Positions 23,376-32,513 are shown, counted from the stretch's first letter. The stretch: 64,000 bases of DNA from Dorea longicatena (GCF_025150085.1 NZ_CP102280.1:1437001-1501000); one strand, 5' to 3'. Notes: a model not told the origin generated them from the letters alone. Program-made: numbers and translations.

Positions 23376-25289
23376 GTGAAAAAAGTTTTTTTTGGTGGTT
23401 TAAAAAATCATTGGAAAGATTATATACTTGTACTAATATGTGGTATATTCATGGTCACAATTATCTTTTTATCAAATTCTTTAAGTGATTGTTTACAGTG
23501 GATAATTGATGGACAGATAACAGGTAATGCGGAAGAAAGTTATAGCTTTTTTGATTTTTCAATAACTTACCTTCTTCTGGTTTTTATGATGATTCTGATT
23601 ATTTTTTCGTATATACGAAAAAGATCTTATGATTATGTTTTGCTAGATGTAATGGGAATTCAGAAACGGCATAAGTACATATTTATTGGATGTGAATATT
23701 TAGGAATTGTTGTGATTTCTATATTAGGCGGAATATTGTTTGGGGCAATATTATCTGAAATTATAAAGATTGAACTGGAAAAAATCTTTGCAAATATAAT
23801 TTTTACAGAGATAAATTATGGATTTTCGCCTTTCCGGATGACTATAATTATCGGTTTTTGTGTTTTCGGACTTTTGTTTATTGTGTTTGATGAAGCAATC
23901 TCTTGCTTGGGGATGGATTCTCTATTGTCTTGTGGGAAAAAAAGTGGAAAACCTGTAAAAACAAGACCTAAAGTGTTTATTCTAGGAATGACATTTATGT
24001 TTCTTGCGTATATTAGTTTATGGTTTTATTGGGGAAAAGTTTCAAAAGGGATACCGTTAATTTTGTTGAGTATTGGAATACTGTTGGGAATGATTTCTAT
24101 AGGGGCATATTATTTGTGCTATCTAAGAAAAAAGGAAAATAAATATTATAAAAAAATTACATGGTTAGATAATTGGTATCATAGATTTTTTTATAATATT
24201 AATATGTCTTTTATAATTACTGAATTTATTATAGTTACATTATATGGGTTTTCTATAGTTATATTCGATAATATTCCGGTTAATGAACCACAGAATTATC
24301 CTTATGATGTAGTATGGATGGCAAGTGACAAAGATATAGCATTTATAGACGAACTGAAACAAAAGTATGAGATAAAAGTAAAAAAACAACCTTGTATTAG
24401 AGTGACAACAACTGATCAAGGGGAGCATATGGGAATTTCTGCTTCAGCATATGAAAAATGGACAAAAGAATCATTAGATTTGAAAGACAATGAAATATAT
24501 GTTGTTTATCAGAGAGAAAGATCAGAAAGAAATTATTTGGGAATTGATTTTGGTACAAAGAAACCAAGAATTTATATGGGGGAAGCAAAGGATGATCTAT
24601 GGCAGTATATAACTGGAGTCCCTACGCCAAGTAACAAATTTGATACATCTTTTAATATTGTAGGAGAAGAAGAAAAAATTCTTACAGGTGTGTTTGGAAA
24701 TAAAATTTCGGAACATATTATTGTGTTCTCAGATTCATATTATCAAAAGGTATGTAATAGGGTTGAGGGTCCCAACCTTATAGTTATGGTGCAGATACCG
24801 AAAAATTATGAGAAGGTTATTGAAGAAATATGTGCTTATACAAATGGGAGCGGAATCGTTTACGAGAAAAAAAATTTATTGTTACAAATAAGTAAAACAA
24901 AAATTATTAATGTATCGGCGGCAATTATTAATATATTCGTTCTTTTAATATGTTCCTTTTTTGTTTTAAGCATTAAGATGGAATGTGATTTCCCAGAACA
25001 GAAAGGGAAATATATATTTTATTCTCAAGGAGGCATGACGCATAGGAATATAAGAAAAAGTATTATGAAAGAAAGTTTTTGGACAGGAGGAATTCCAATT
25101 ATATTTGGAGTAGTAATTTCAACTATTTTTATGGGGACAGAGGTATATTTAAAGAAATTATCGCTAGAATGGATCAAGCAATATGCGGTGAAATTAATGG
25201 GGACGATAACTGGAATTATATTTCTTTTTCTTTTTATTAGTATTTGTTTTGGAATTAGAAATATTATAAGAATTGAAAGAGAGGAGTAA
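23376..25289 (+). CDS. ABC transporter permease D (FtsX/BceB-like)
   Basis: 637 residues from a GTG start with GGGGAGGGG upstream. Same plan as permease C, with clear blocks of identity (RKRSYDYVLLDVMGIQKRHK, IGCEYLGI, YYKKITWLDNWYHRF, NYPYDVVW). Seven hydrophobic segments precede an external domain of about 230 residues and three follow it. No histidine kinase is nearby; the XRE pair is instead. Substrate unknown, peptide antibiotic likely by family. Much lower G+C than the core genes, consistent with transfer. Confidence 0.85.
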   Translation: MKKVFFGGLKNHWKDYILVLICGIFMVTIIFLSNSLSDCLQWIIDGQITGNAEESYSFFDFSITYLLLVFMMILIIFSYIRKRSYDYVLLDVMGIQKRHKYIFIGCEYLGIVVISILGGILFGAILSEIIKIELEKIFANIIFTEINYGFSPFRMTIIIGFCVFGLLFIVFDEAISCLGMDSLLSCGKKSGKPVKTRPKVFILGMTFMFLAYISLWFYWGKVSKGIPLILLSIGILLGMISIGAYYLCYLRKKENKYYKKITWLDNWYHRFFYNINMSFIITEFIIVTLYGFSIVIFDNIPVNEPQNYPYDVVWMASDKDIAFIDELKQKYEIKVKKQPCIRVTTTDQGEHMGISASAYEKWTKESLDLKDNEIYVVYQRERSERNYLGIDFGTKKPRIYMGEAKDDLWQYITGVPTPSNKFDTSFNIVGEEEKILTGVFGNKISEHIIVFSDSYYQKVCNRVEGPNLIVMVQIPKNYEKVIEEICAYTNGSGIVYEKKNLLLQISKTKIINVSAAIINIFVLLICSFFVLSIKMECDFPEQKGKYIFYSQGGMTHRNIRKSIMKESFWTGGIPIIFGVVISTIFMGTEVYLKKLSLEWIKQYAVKLMGTITGIIFLFLFISICFGIRNIIRIEREE

Positions 25290-25291
25290 AG

Positions 25292-26062
25292 ATGAAGCCG
25301 GTAGAATATCAAAACATTTTAGCAGTAGATCATTTGGAAAAAGGTTATAATTATATATCGAGTAAGGGGGAAAAAGTGAGTTGTCCTGTATTAGAAAATA
25401 TTTCTTTTCAGATAGAACCCAAAGAATTTGTTGGTATTATGGGACGTTCAGGATGTGGAAAAACAACATTATTAAAAGTTCTAGGGATGCTTGATAAACC
25501 TGAAAAAGGAACGGTGTTTTATAAAGGAAAAGATACAAAAGAAATATATGGAACAGAACTGGCAAAAATCAGACGAACAGAACTTTCTTTTATTTTTCAG
25601 GACTTTTGTCTTATGGACAGTTTATCGATAAAAGATAATATTTTGCTTCCACGAATATTAGATGAAGCAGAAATAGAGGAAAGCAAGAAAATTTGTGAAA
25701 ATCTAACAAAAAAATTTAATATTAATAAATTGCTAAATAAAAAACCATATGAGTTATCTGGTGGAGAAAAACAAAGGGTTGCCATTTGCAGAGCATTAAT
25801 TAATAATCCTCAAATTATTTTAGCAGACGAACCTACTGGAAATTTGGATTCAAATTCTTCAGAAGTTGTAATGCGTACTTTGGAAAGCATAAATGGAGAA
25901 ATGGGAAAAACAATTCTTTTGGTAACTCACGATCCTATGATTGCTAGTTTTTGTAAAAGGATTATCTTTTTAAAAGATGGACAAGTAATTGAAAATTTGA
26001 AAAGAGCTGATAATAAGGAGATGTTTTATCAAGAGATATTAAAGAGGATGAAAAATTTATAA
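25292..26062 (+). CDS. ABC transporter ATP-binding protein D
   Basis: 256 residues, ATG 2 bp after the permease stop with GAGAGGAG upstream. Walker A GRSGCGKTT, signature ELSGGEKQRVA, Walker B IILADEPTGNLDS and H-loop LLVTHD. Closest in the window to ATPase C (shared N-terminal arrangement with an inserted hydrophilic segment before LENISFQ). It forms a transporter with permease D. Confidence 0.9.
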   Translation: MKPVEYQNILAVDHLEKGYNYISSKGEKVSCPVLENISFQIEPKEFVGIMGRSGCGKTTLLKVLGMLDKPEKGTVFYKGKDTKEIYGTELAKIRRTELSFIFQDFCLMDSLSIKDNILLPRILDEAEIEESKKICENLTKKFNINKLLNKKPYELSGGEKQRVAICRALINNPQIILADEPTGNLDSNSSEVVMRTLESINGEMGKTILLVTHDPMIASFCKRIIFLKDGQVIENLKRADNKEMFYQEILKRMKNL

Positions 26063-26127
26063 AATAAGCAAAAGATAAGATATAATAATTTTATGTTAAT
26101 ATAAAATTATATATGAAATATGTATAA

Positions 26128-26235
26128 TGGCTTGATATATTAGACTCGAAGAATGATATTTCATTTATTGAGTGGTGCGAATTGTTTGCGGATCAATATA
26201 AATTAAAAAAGCTTGTGATGGGTGAAGAAATTTAA
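26128..26235 (+). pseudogene. Possible 3' remnant of an unknown gene
   Basis: 36 open codons without a start, reading WLDILDSKNDISF, then CELFADQYKLKKLVMGEEI and a stop, followed 16 bp later by a terminator. The composition looks protein-like and the terminator fits a gene end, but the family is not recognised. The rest of 26063-26575 holds only the terminator and two inverted repeats. Confidence 0.3.
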
Positions 26236-26250
26236 GGGAGTTAGAGTTTT

Positions 26251-26287
26251 ATGGCGTAGTAGTTTAATTGCTACGCCATTCTTTTTT
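26251..26287 (+). terminator. Rho-independent terminator
   Basis: ATGGCGTAG (26251-26259) pairs with CTACGCCAT (26271-26279) around an 11-nt loop, followed by TCTTTTTT. Confidence 0.8.
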
Positions 26288-26436
26288 GAGCATGAATAAG
26301 ATATTGGTTTTATAGGACTAAATATTCTAGTTTATAAATAAAGCTTTAGAATTTATCGAAAATATAGAGTGAATCAAATTATTATATGTAATGAGCATAT
26401 AGATTCATGGGGGATTTTTTTATCAAGAGAGAAAAT

Positions 26437-26492
26437 ATAACATAATTCTACTGTTTTTTTACATGTGAAAAAAAACAGTAGGATTATGTTAT
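26437..26492. repeat. 24-bp near-perfect inverted repeat upstream of the radical SAM gene
   Basis: Left arm 26437-26460 (ATAACATAATTCTACTG then seven Ts), spacer ACATGTG, right arm 26468-26492 (eight As then CAGTAGGATTATGTTAT). One G-U type mismatch. It could be a two-way terminator or a large operator. Confidence 0.7.
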
Positions 26493-26511
26493 ATTATTAT
26501 ACTTACAAAAA

Positions 26512-26555
26512 TTGTATATACCATACAGAGAGTTTGGAGTTGTTGGTATATACAA
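26512..26555 (+). promoter_or_regulatory. 12-bp perfect inverted repeat in the radical SAM leader
   Basis: TTGTATATACCA (26512-26523) and TGGTATATACAA (26544-26555) separated by 20 bp, ending 8 bp before the AGGAGG of the radical SAM gene. It may be a regulator site or a leader hairpin affecting translation. Confidence 0.55.
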
Positions 26556-26575
26556 AAAAATAGGAGGAAAAGCAA

Positions 26576-27019
26576 ATGGAAAGTGGATTACAAGAGTTAA
26601 AATTTTCAAGGTACAATCAAAAAGTAGAATTATCGGGCAAATTATTTCTATATAACGCATTGACGGGTGGGTATGCTAGTGTTGATGAGGAGTATAGAGA
26701 TAATTTTGATAAATGTGATTTTAAAAAATTAGATTCGATGAAAGAGTTAGCAGAACTTCCAAACGCAATAATTAATCAATTAATGGAAGGAGGTTTTATA
26801 ATTCCTAAGAATTTTGATGAGTTTAATGTTATTAAATCTATGCATTATAGAGGAAGATTTGGTGCGAATAAAGCATTAACAATGACTCTAATTCCGACAA
26901 TGAATTGCAATTTTAGATGCCCATATTGTTATGAAAAAGATAAAAAATATCCAGTAAAAAAAATGACAACAGAGGTAATGGATTACTCATCTTGCAAGAA
27001 AGGCAGGGTGAAGCTATGA
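26576..27019 (+). pseudogene. Radical SAM/SPASM peptide-maturase-like protein, truncated
   Basis: ATG after AATAGGAGGAAAAG. About 100 N-terminal residues (the RRE-like region common in RiPP-modifying radical SAM enzymes), then the cluster motif CNFRCPYCYE (CxxxCxxC) that binds the 4Fe-4S/SAM centre. The protein ends about 35 residues later, with eight foreign codons overlapping the start of the integrase gene. The rest of the barrel and any SPASM cysteines are lost. A full enzyme would be 400-480 residues. It suggests the recent presence of a RiPP-type cluster; no precursor peptide was found next to it. Confidence 0.8.
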
Positions 27020-28323
27020 ATAAGAATCAAAAACAATTTATTCGTCCACCTTATGATTCACGATTTGACCAGTTAAATATTATTAACTGGAATTTTCCGC
27101 AAAACCCGACTTTTCAACATGGAAAATACTGTATCCGTTTTACTCTGATTTTGGGTGATGGTTCTACATTGAACCGTCAAAAGGGTGGGTTTGCTTCTGC
27201 GAAGGAAGCTATGAAATATCGTGACAATCTAATTGTAAAACTTACCAAAAATCAATATATGCCATACCGATTTACTTTAAAGGAATTTTACAATTTCTGG
27301 TTATATTACTACATTATAGATGGATGTAAATATGCTTATAATACGTTTAAATACTATGCAACACCGGTTAAAAGGTTTTGTGAATATTTTAGACCAGACA
27401 CCTATATGGATTCTATAACCACAACAGATTTAAAAAATTTCATCAACAAGTGCGAAACTTTTAGCGCATACAAAGCTATGATGCAAATGATTCAAAATTC
27501 TTTTCAATATGCAAAGAATCAGCAGATTATTATATCAAATCCGGCACCACTGGCAATAGAAATTTGCAAAAAAGAAAAGAAGATTACTAAACCACCTACT
27601 AAGAAAAACGCATTTACGCTGAACGAACTTATGAATTTATTATTGACCGCAAGAAAAATGGATTATACATTCTATTTATTTTTACTGCTGTCTGCTTCAA
27701 CAGGAGCACGTGTAAGTGAAACAAGAGCGATCTGTTTTTCAAAAATCGACTTTCAAAAAAAACAACTCTTAATCGACTGTCAGTTGGGAAGAGGATATGA
27801 TAATGAGGGGTTCGATGACAATACGTTACTTTCTCAAAAGAGGACATTAAAAACTCGTAACAGTAAAAGATACGTCCCGCTTCCTGATTTTATTATGGAT
27901 GAGCTGTATCTGGCAAGAGCACGATATGAAGAAACACTGAAAAATGATCCGGAATTTGATGAAAACTTAGATTTTGTTTTGTTTAGGGATCACGGGAAGG
28001 CAATCGCAAGACCGTATTATTACTTTAAGAAACTAATGAAGAAATGTAATATTGATTGTACAAAACATGTATGGCACGATTTACGGCACACTTATGCAAC
28101 ACTGTTAGATCAAAACAATATGAATATGAAAGTAGTATCGGAGATATTAGGTCATTATTCAGAAGAATTTACAAATGAAGTTTATGTCATTCATAAACCA
28201 GAGGTCATCATCTATGATACAAGTGAAGTAATGAACTCATTTATTGAGTCATTAAAACTGGACTCAACAGAAATAACCATACCTGTATATGATATTTCGT
28301 TCATTCAGGAATATTTATTTTAA
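27016..28323 (+). CDS. Tyrosine recombinase/integrase (intact)
   Basis: 435 residues; ATG at 27016 with AGGGTGAAG upstream. N-terminal AP2-like arm-binding region (GKYCIRFTLILGDGST, FASAKEAMKY), SAM-like core-binding domain, then the catalytic domain with Arg in STGARVSETRA, Lys near LKTRNSKRYVPLP, HDLRHTYAT, GH in LGHYSEEF and the nucleophilic Tyr in NEVYVIH. All catalytic residues are visible. It likely integrated an element whose cargo has been lost or lies to the left. Its 5' end is fused to a broken radical SAM gene. Confidence 0.9.
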   Translation: MNKNQKQFIRPPYDSRFDQLNIINWNFPQNPTFQHGKYCIRFTLILGDGSTLNRQKGGFASAKEAMKYRDNLIVKLTKNQYMPYRFTLKEFYNFWLYYYIIDGCKYAYNTFKYYATPVKRFCEYFRPDTYMDSITTTDLKNFINKCETFSAYKAMMQMIQNSFQYAKNQQIIISNPAPLAIEICKKEKKITKPPTKKNAFTLNELMNLLLTARKMDYTFYLFLLLSASTGARVSETRAICFSKIDFQKKQLLIDCQLGRGYDNEGFDDNTLLSQKRTLKTRNSKRYVPLPDFIMDELYLARARYEETLKNDPEFDENLDFVLFRDHGKAIARPYYYFKKLMKKCNIDCTKHVWHDLRHTYATLLDQNNMNMKVVSEILGHYSEEFTNEVYVIHKPEVIIYDTSEVMNSFIESLKLDSTEITIPVYDISFIQEYLF

Positions 28324-28699
28324 ACTATTCTGACAATTCAAATTTTTATTTATTAATTTAATTTTAGTGTTACATTTTTAACAAAGCTTTTGGCAAAAAT
28401 ATGTAATACTTAATGCTTATCAATGATTTTTAATCGTTATTAAATAAGCGAAATCTTTTGAAACAGAAAAGAATTTTTGCAGATTTTAAAATTTTTAAAA
28501 CTAAGATATTTTGTTACAACAGAAAAGCAACAAAAATACAACTAAAAGTAGTTAAGATAAGAGATATTTTAACAAACATCAAAAAGCTATAAATCGGAAA
28601 AAAATCTTCTAAATATACATTTGTTATATAGAAGTAACAAACAGATAGAAGAAATACACTATAATATTAAAAAAATCACAATTTTATCGCCCCAAAGAC
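28324..28699. other. 376-bp A+T-rich gene-free stretch after the integrase
   Basis: No convincing reading frame. Many short A/T runs and several GTTACAA/TTGTTA-like words (near 28511-28520, 28620-28625 and 28636-28641). An element attachment site would be expected here beside the integrase, but no repeated core could be assigned from this window. Confidence 0.4.
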
Positions 28700-28728
28700 T
28701 TGAAAAAGAAATTCGCGAGTAGTACAAT
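28700..28728 (+). promoter_or_regulatory. Promoter of the alcohol dehydrogenase gene
   Basis: TTGAAA (28700-28705), 17-bp spacer, TACAAT (28723-28728), overlapping the Rex-like operator. Confidence 0.7.
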
Positions 28729-28750
28729 TGTGTTAAAAGATTAACACAAT
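28727..28750 (+). promoter_or_regulatory. Rex-like operator (redox control)
   Basis: ATTGTGTTAA - aaga - TTAACACAAT, a perfect 10-bp inverted repeat containing GTTAAnnnnTTAAC, the core of clostridial Rex sites (TTGTTAAnnnnTTAACAA). It begins in the -10 box, so binding would block transcription. Rex releases DNA when NADH is high, which fits a fermentative alcohol dehydrogenase. Confidence 0.8.
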
Positions 28751-28773
28751 ATTTTAAAAGGAGCGTGTTTGAA

Positions 28774-29955
28774 ATGGCAAGATTTACATTACCAAGAGAT
28801 GTTTATCACGGAAAAGGATGTTTATCCGAATTAAAGAATCTGAAAGGTAAAAAAGCTGTCCTCGTAGTTGGCGGCGGATCTATGAAGCGTCAGGGATTCC
28901 TGGACAAAGCAGTGAACTACCTGAAAGAAGGCGGAATGGAAGTTAAACTGATCGAAGGTGTTGAACCGGATCCGTCTGTAGAGACTGTTATGAAGGGCGC
29001 AAAAGTAATGCAGGAATTCGAGCCTGACTGGATCGTAGCAATGGGCGGTGGATCTCCAATCGATGCGGCTAAAGCTATGTGGGTATTCTATGAGTATCCG
29101 GATGAGACATTTGAGAATATCATCACGCCATTCAGTTTCCCTGAACTTCGTCAGAAAGCAAAATTTGCAGCCATTCCATCTACATCAGGAACTGCAACAG
29201 AAGTAACAGCATTCTCCGTAATCACAGATTACAATACAGGAATCAAATATCCTCTGGCAGACTTTAACATCACACCGGACGTTGCAATCGTTGATCCTGA
29301 ACTGGTAGAAGGACTTCCTCAGAAACAGGTTGCTTACACAGGAATGGATGCACTGACACATGCGATCGAAGCTTATGTATCAACACTCAACTGTCCATTT
29401 ACAGATCCACTTGCACTGCAGGCAATCGAGATGGTTCTGGATTATCTGCCGGCATCTTATAACCTGAATATGGAAGCAAGAGAGCAGATGCATTATGCAC
29501 AGTGCCTGGCTGGTATGGCATTCTCGAATGCATTACTTGGAATCGTACATTCTATGGCTCATAAGACAGGAGCAGCATTCTCAACCGGACATATTCCTCA
29601 CGGATGTGCTAATGCGATCTATCTGCCATATGTAATCAAATACAATGCAAAAGATAAAGTGGCTGCATCACGTTATGCAGAGATTGCACGCAGAATGGGA
29701 CTTCCTGGAACATCAGAAAAAGCTCTGATCAACAGCTTGTGTGCAAAGATTGATGAGTTCAATGCAAAGATGAATATTCCTAAGACTCTGAAAGAATTCG
29801 GAATCAACGAAGAGGAATTCAAAGAAAAACTGGATAAGATTGCAGAACTTGCAGTTGGTGATGCCTGTACAGGATCTAATCCAAGAGCAATTGATCCTGC
29901 AACAATGGCTAAATTATTTACATGTACATATTATGGAACAGAAGTTGATTTTTAA
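28774..29955 (+). CDS. Iron-containing (type III) alcohol dehydrogenase
   Basis: 393 residues. ATG 28774 chosen (MARFTLPRD), 10 nt after AAAAGGAG; a GTG at 28765 would sit too close to it. NAD(P)H-binding GGGSPIDAAKAMW, the family signature GMDALTHAIEAYVS with metal-binding His, and HSMAHKTGAAF plus IPHGCANA supplying further metal ligands. It reduces aldehydes to alcohols to recycle NADH during fermentation, in the cytoplasm. G-C-richer and codon-optimised compared with the accessory genes to the left, suggesting high expression. Controlled by the Rex-like site just upstream; a terminator follows. Confidence 0.95.
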   Translation: MARFTLPRDVYHGKGCLSELKNLKGKKAVLVVGGGSMKRQGFLDKAVNYLKEGGMEVKLIEGVEPDPSVETVMKGAKVMQEFEPDWIVAMGGGSPIDAAKAMWVFYEYPDETFENIITPFSFPELRQKAKFAAIPSTSGTATEVTAFSVITDYNTGIKYPLADFNITPDVAIVDPELVEGLPQKQVAYTGMDALTHAIEAYVSTLNCPFTDPLALQAIEMVLDYLPASYNLNMEAREQMHYAQCLAGMAFSNALLGIVHSMAHKTGAAFSTGHIPHGCANAIYLPYVIKYNAKDKVAASRYAEIARRMGLPGTSEKALINSLCAKIDEFNAKMNIPKTLKEFGINEEEFKEKLDKIAELAVGDACTGSNPRAIDPATMAKLFTCTYYGTEVDF

Positions 29956-29977
29956 ATAACAAAAATCAGATAACGGC

Positions 29978-30009
29978 GGCTGTCACATAGGTTTATGTGG
30001 CAGCCATTT
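29978..30009 (+). terminator. Terminator of the alcohol dehydrogenase gene
   Basis: GGCTGTCACATA pairs with TATGTGGCAGCC (one G-U) and is followed by ATTTT. Confidence 0.8.
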
Positions 30010-30104
30010 TGCGTACTTTGGTATAAAAATCAAAATCTATTCCATATACAATAAAACGAATCTTGAACAATTTTATCGACATTTTTTGAAAAATATGGTT
30101 TTAC

Positions 30105-30133
30105 TTGCGAAATAGAACAAGCCGTATTATGAT
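30105..30133 (+). promoter_or_regulatory. Promoter of nfnAB
   Basis: TTGCGA (30105-30110), 17-bp spacer, TATGAT (30128-30133), about 30 bp before the nfnA ATG. No Rex-like repeat was seen here. Confidence 0.5.
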
Positions 30134-30165
30134 AATAGTAATATTGGGAATTAGGAGGAAATAAG

Positions 30166-31053
30166 ATGTACAAGATTTTAAAAGCAGAACAATTAACTGC
30201 TAACATCTTTCTGATGGATGTAGAAGCTCCTCGTGTAGCAAGACATTGTGAACCGGGACAGTTTGTCATTGTAAAGATGGATGAAAAAGGGGAAAGAATC
30301 CCACTTACAATCTGTGACTATGACAGAGAAGCCGGAACGATCACAATCGTATTCCAGCCGGTCGGAGCATCCACAACAAAAATGAAAGAATTAAAAGCAG
30401 GAGATTATTTCCGCGATTTCACAGGTCCGTTAGGAAATGCTTCAGAACTCGTAGAAGAAGATATCGAAGAACTGAAGAAGAAAAAGATCCTGTTCGTAGG
30501 AGGCGGTGTCGGAGCAGCACCTGTCTATCCACAGGTAAAATGGCTGCATGAGCACGGCGTAGATGCGGATGTTATCATCGGTTCCAAGACAAAGGATATG
30601 CTGATCCTTGAAAAAGAGATGGAAGCAGTATCTGGTAATTATTATCCATGTACGGATGACGGTTCTTACGGTCATGCCGGAATGGTTACGACAATGGTAG
30701 AAGAACTGGTAGAAAAAGGTAATAAATACGACGTATGTATCGCGATCGGTCCAATGATCATGATGAAATTCGTATGTCTTCTTACAAAGAAACTGGGAAT
30801 CCCTACTGTTGTAAGTATGAACCCGATCATGGTAGATGGAACCGGTATGTGCGGAGCCTGTCGTCTGCATGTAGGCGATGAGATCAAGTTCGCATGTGTA
30901 GATGGTCCGGAATTTGACGGACACCTTGTCAACTTCGATGAGGCTATGAAGAGACAGCAGATGTACAAGACTCAGGAGGGTCGTGCAATGCTGAAATTAC
31001 AGGAAGGCGACACACATCATGGCGGATGTGGTCAGTGCGGAGGTGACGAGTAA
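30166..31053 (+). CDS. nfnA: NfnA-type ferredoxin:NADP+ oxidoreductase, FAD/2Fe-2S subunit
   Basis: 295 residues, ATG after AGGAGG. FAD-binding ferredoxin-reductase fold (ERIPLTICDYD and the phosphate-binding GPLGNASE), NAD-binding VGGGVGAAPVYP, and the C-terminal 2Fe-2S cysteines in GMCGACRLH and FACVDGPEFDGH, plus a cysteine-rich end GGCGQCGG. With NfnB it couples electron flow among NADH, NADPH and reduced ferredoxin by flavin-based bifurcation in the cytoplasm. Its stop overlaps nfnB by one base. It was formerly named as sulfide dehydrogenase subunit SudB, and a dihydroorotate dehydrogenase electron-transfer role (PyrK) is unlikely given the partner. Confidence 0.9.
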   Translation: MYKILKAEQLTANIFLMDVEAPRVARHCEPGQFVIVKMDEKGERIPLTICDYDREAGTITIVFQPVGASTTKMKELKAGDYFRDFTGPLGNASELVEEDIEELKKKKILFVGGGVGAAPVYPQVKWLHEHGVDADVIIGSKTKDMLILEKEMEAVSGNYYPCTDDGSYGHAGMVTTMVEELVEKGNKYDVCIAIGPMIMMKFVCLLTKKLGIPTVVSMNPIMVDGTGMCGACRLHVGDEIKFACVDGPEFDGHLVNFDEAMKRQQMYKTQEGRAMLKLQEGDTHHGGCGQCGGDE

Positions 31054-32447
31054 TGGCAGATGTATTAAAGAAAGTTCCTGTAAGAGAGCAGGAGCCAAAG
31101 GTTCGTGCTACGAATTTTGAAGAAGTATGTTATGGATATAATAAAGAAGAAGCAATGGAAGAGGCAACAAGATGTCTGAACTGTAAGAATGCAAGATGTA
31201 TCCAGGGATGTCCTGTATCCATCAATATTCCTGCATTCATTGCACAGATCAAAGATGGCAATATTGAAGAAGCTTACAAAGTGATCGGACAGTCATCTGC
31301 ACTTCCTGCTATCTGTGGACGTGTATGTCCTCAGGAGTCACAGTGCGAGAGCAAATGTGTCCGTGGTATCAAAGGGGATGCAGTATCCATCGGTAAACTC
31401 GAAAGATTTGTTGCTGATTATGCACTGGAAAATGATATCAAACCAGAAAAACCAGAGAAGACAAATGGTCATAAAGTGGCAGTCATCGGTTCCGGCCCGT
31501 CAGGACTTACCTGTGCCGGAGATCTTGCAAAACTCGGATACGAAGTAACCGTATTCGAAGCACTGCATGAACTCGGCGGCGTTCTGGTATATGGTATTCC
31601 TGAATTCCGTCTTCCAAAGCAGAAAGTTGTTAAGAAAGAAATCGAGAAAGTAAAAGAACTTGGCGTTAAATTCGAGACAAACGTTGTTATCGGTAAATCT
31701 ACAACAATCGACCAGTTAATGGAAGAGGAAGATTTCGAAGCTATATTTATCGGTTCCGGAGCAGGACTTCCAATGTTCATGGGAATCCCTGGCGAGACAG
31801 CTAACGGAGTATTCTCAGCAAATGAATACCTGACAAGAAGTAACCTGATGAAGGCATTCGATGATTCTTACGATACACCAATCGCAGCAGGCAAGAAAGT
31901 AGCCGTTGTCGGTGGTGGTAACGTAGCTATGGATGCTGCCAGAACAGCACTTCGTCTTGGCGCAGAAGTACATATCGTATATCGTCGTAGTGAAGCAGAG
32001 CTTCCTGCACGAGTAGAAGAAGTACATCACGCAAAAGAAGAAGGCGTACAGTTCGATCTTCTTACCAATCCAAAAGAAATCCTCGTCGATGAAAATGGAT
32101 GGGTAAAAGGTATGAAAGTAATCAAGATGGAACTCGGTGAGCCGGATGCTTCCGGAAGAAGACGTCCGATCGAGATCCCTGGATCTGAATATGAGATTGA
32201 ATTAGACACTGTTATCATGTCTCTTGGAACATCTCCAAACCCATTGATCTCTTCTACAACAAAGGGACTTGAGACAAACAAGAGAAAATGTATCGTAGCA
32301 GAGGAAGAGAACGGACAGACTTCAAAAGCTGCCGTATTCGCAGGTGGAGATGCCGTAACAGGTGCTGCAACTGTAATTCTTGCTATGGGTGCAGGTAAAG
32401 CAGGAGCCAAAGGTATCCACGAATATCTGTCTAAAAAGAATGCTTAA
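31053..32447 (+). CDS. nfnB: NfnB-type ferredoxin:NADP+ oxidoreductase, glutamate-synthase-like subunit
   Basis: 464 residues. The N-terminal 4Fe-4S region (CLNCKNARCIQGCPV, CGRVCPQESQCESKCVRG) is followed by FAD-binding IGSGPSGLTCAGDLAKLGY and a second Rossmann motif VVGGGNVAMDAARTALRLG for NADPH. Often annotated as GltA or the small subunit of glutamate synthase, but the fused neighbour NfnA and the absence of a gltB-type large subunit point to NfnAB. It supplies NADPH for biosynthesis from NADH plus ferredoxin. Confidence 0.9.
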   Translation: MADVLKKVPVREQEPKVRATNFEEVCYGYNKEEAMEEATRCLNCKNARCIQGCPVSINIPAFIAQIKDGNIEEAYKVIGQSSALPAICGRVCPQESQCESKCVRGIKGDAVSIGKLERFVADYALENDIKPEKPEKTNGHKVAVIGSGPSGLTCAGDLAKLGYEVTVFEALHELGGVLVYGIPEFRLPKQKVVKKEIEKVKELGVKFETNVVIGKSTTIDQLMEEEDFEAIFIGSGAGLPMFMGIPGETANGVFSANEYLTRSNLMKAFDDSYDTPIAAGKKVAVVGGGNVAMDAARTALRLGAEVHIVYRRSEAELPARVEEVHHAKEEGVQFDLLTNPKEILVDENGWVKGMKVIKMELGEPDASGRRRPIEIPGSEYEIELDTVIMSLGTSPNPLISSTTKGLETNKRKCIVAEEENGQTSKAAVFAGGDAVTGAATVILAMGAGKAGAKGIHEYLSKKNA

Positions 32448-32513
32448 TTCTTTGTGCACAGTGAAAAGATGATGTTATAAGCATTCATAAATATGTACAA
32501 CACGTAATTATAT

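Noticed and set aside
31053..32447. Glutamate synthase small subunit
   Set aside because: Coupling to an NfnA-type FAD/2Fe-2S subunit and lack of a large subunit fit NfnB better.
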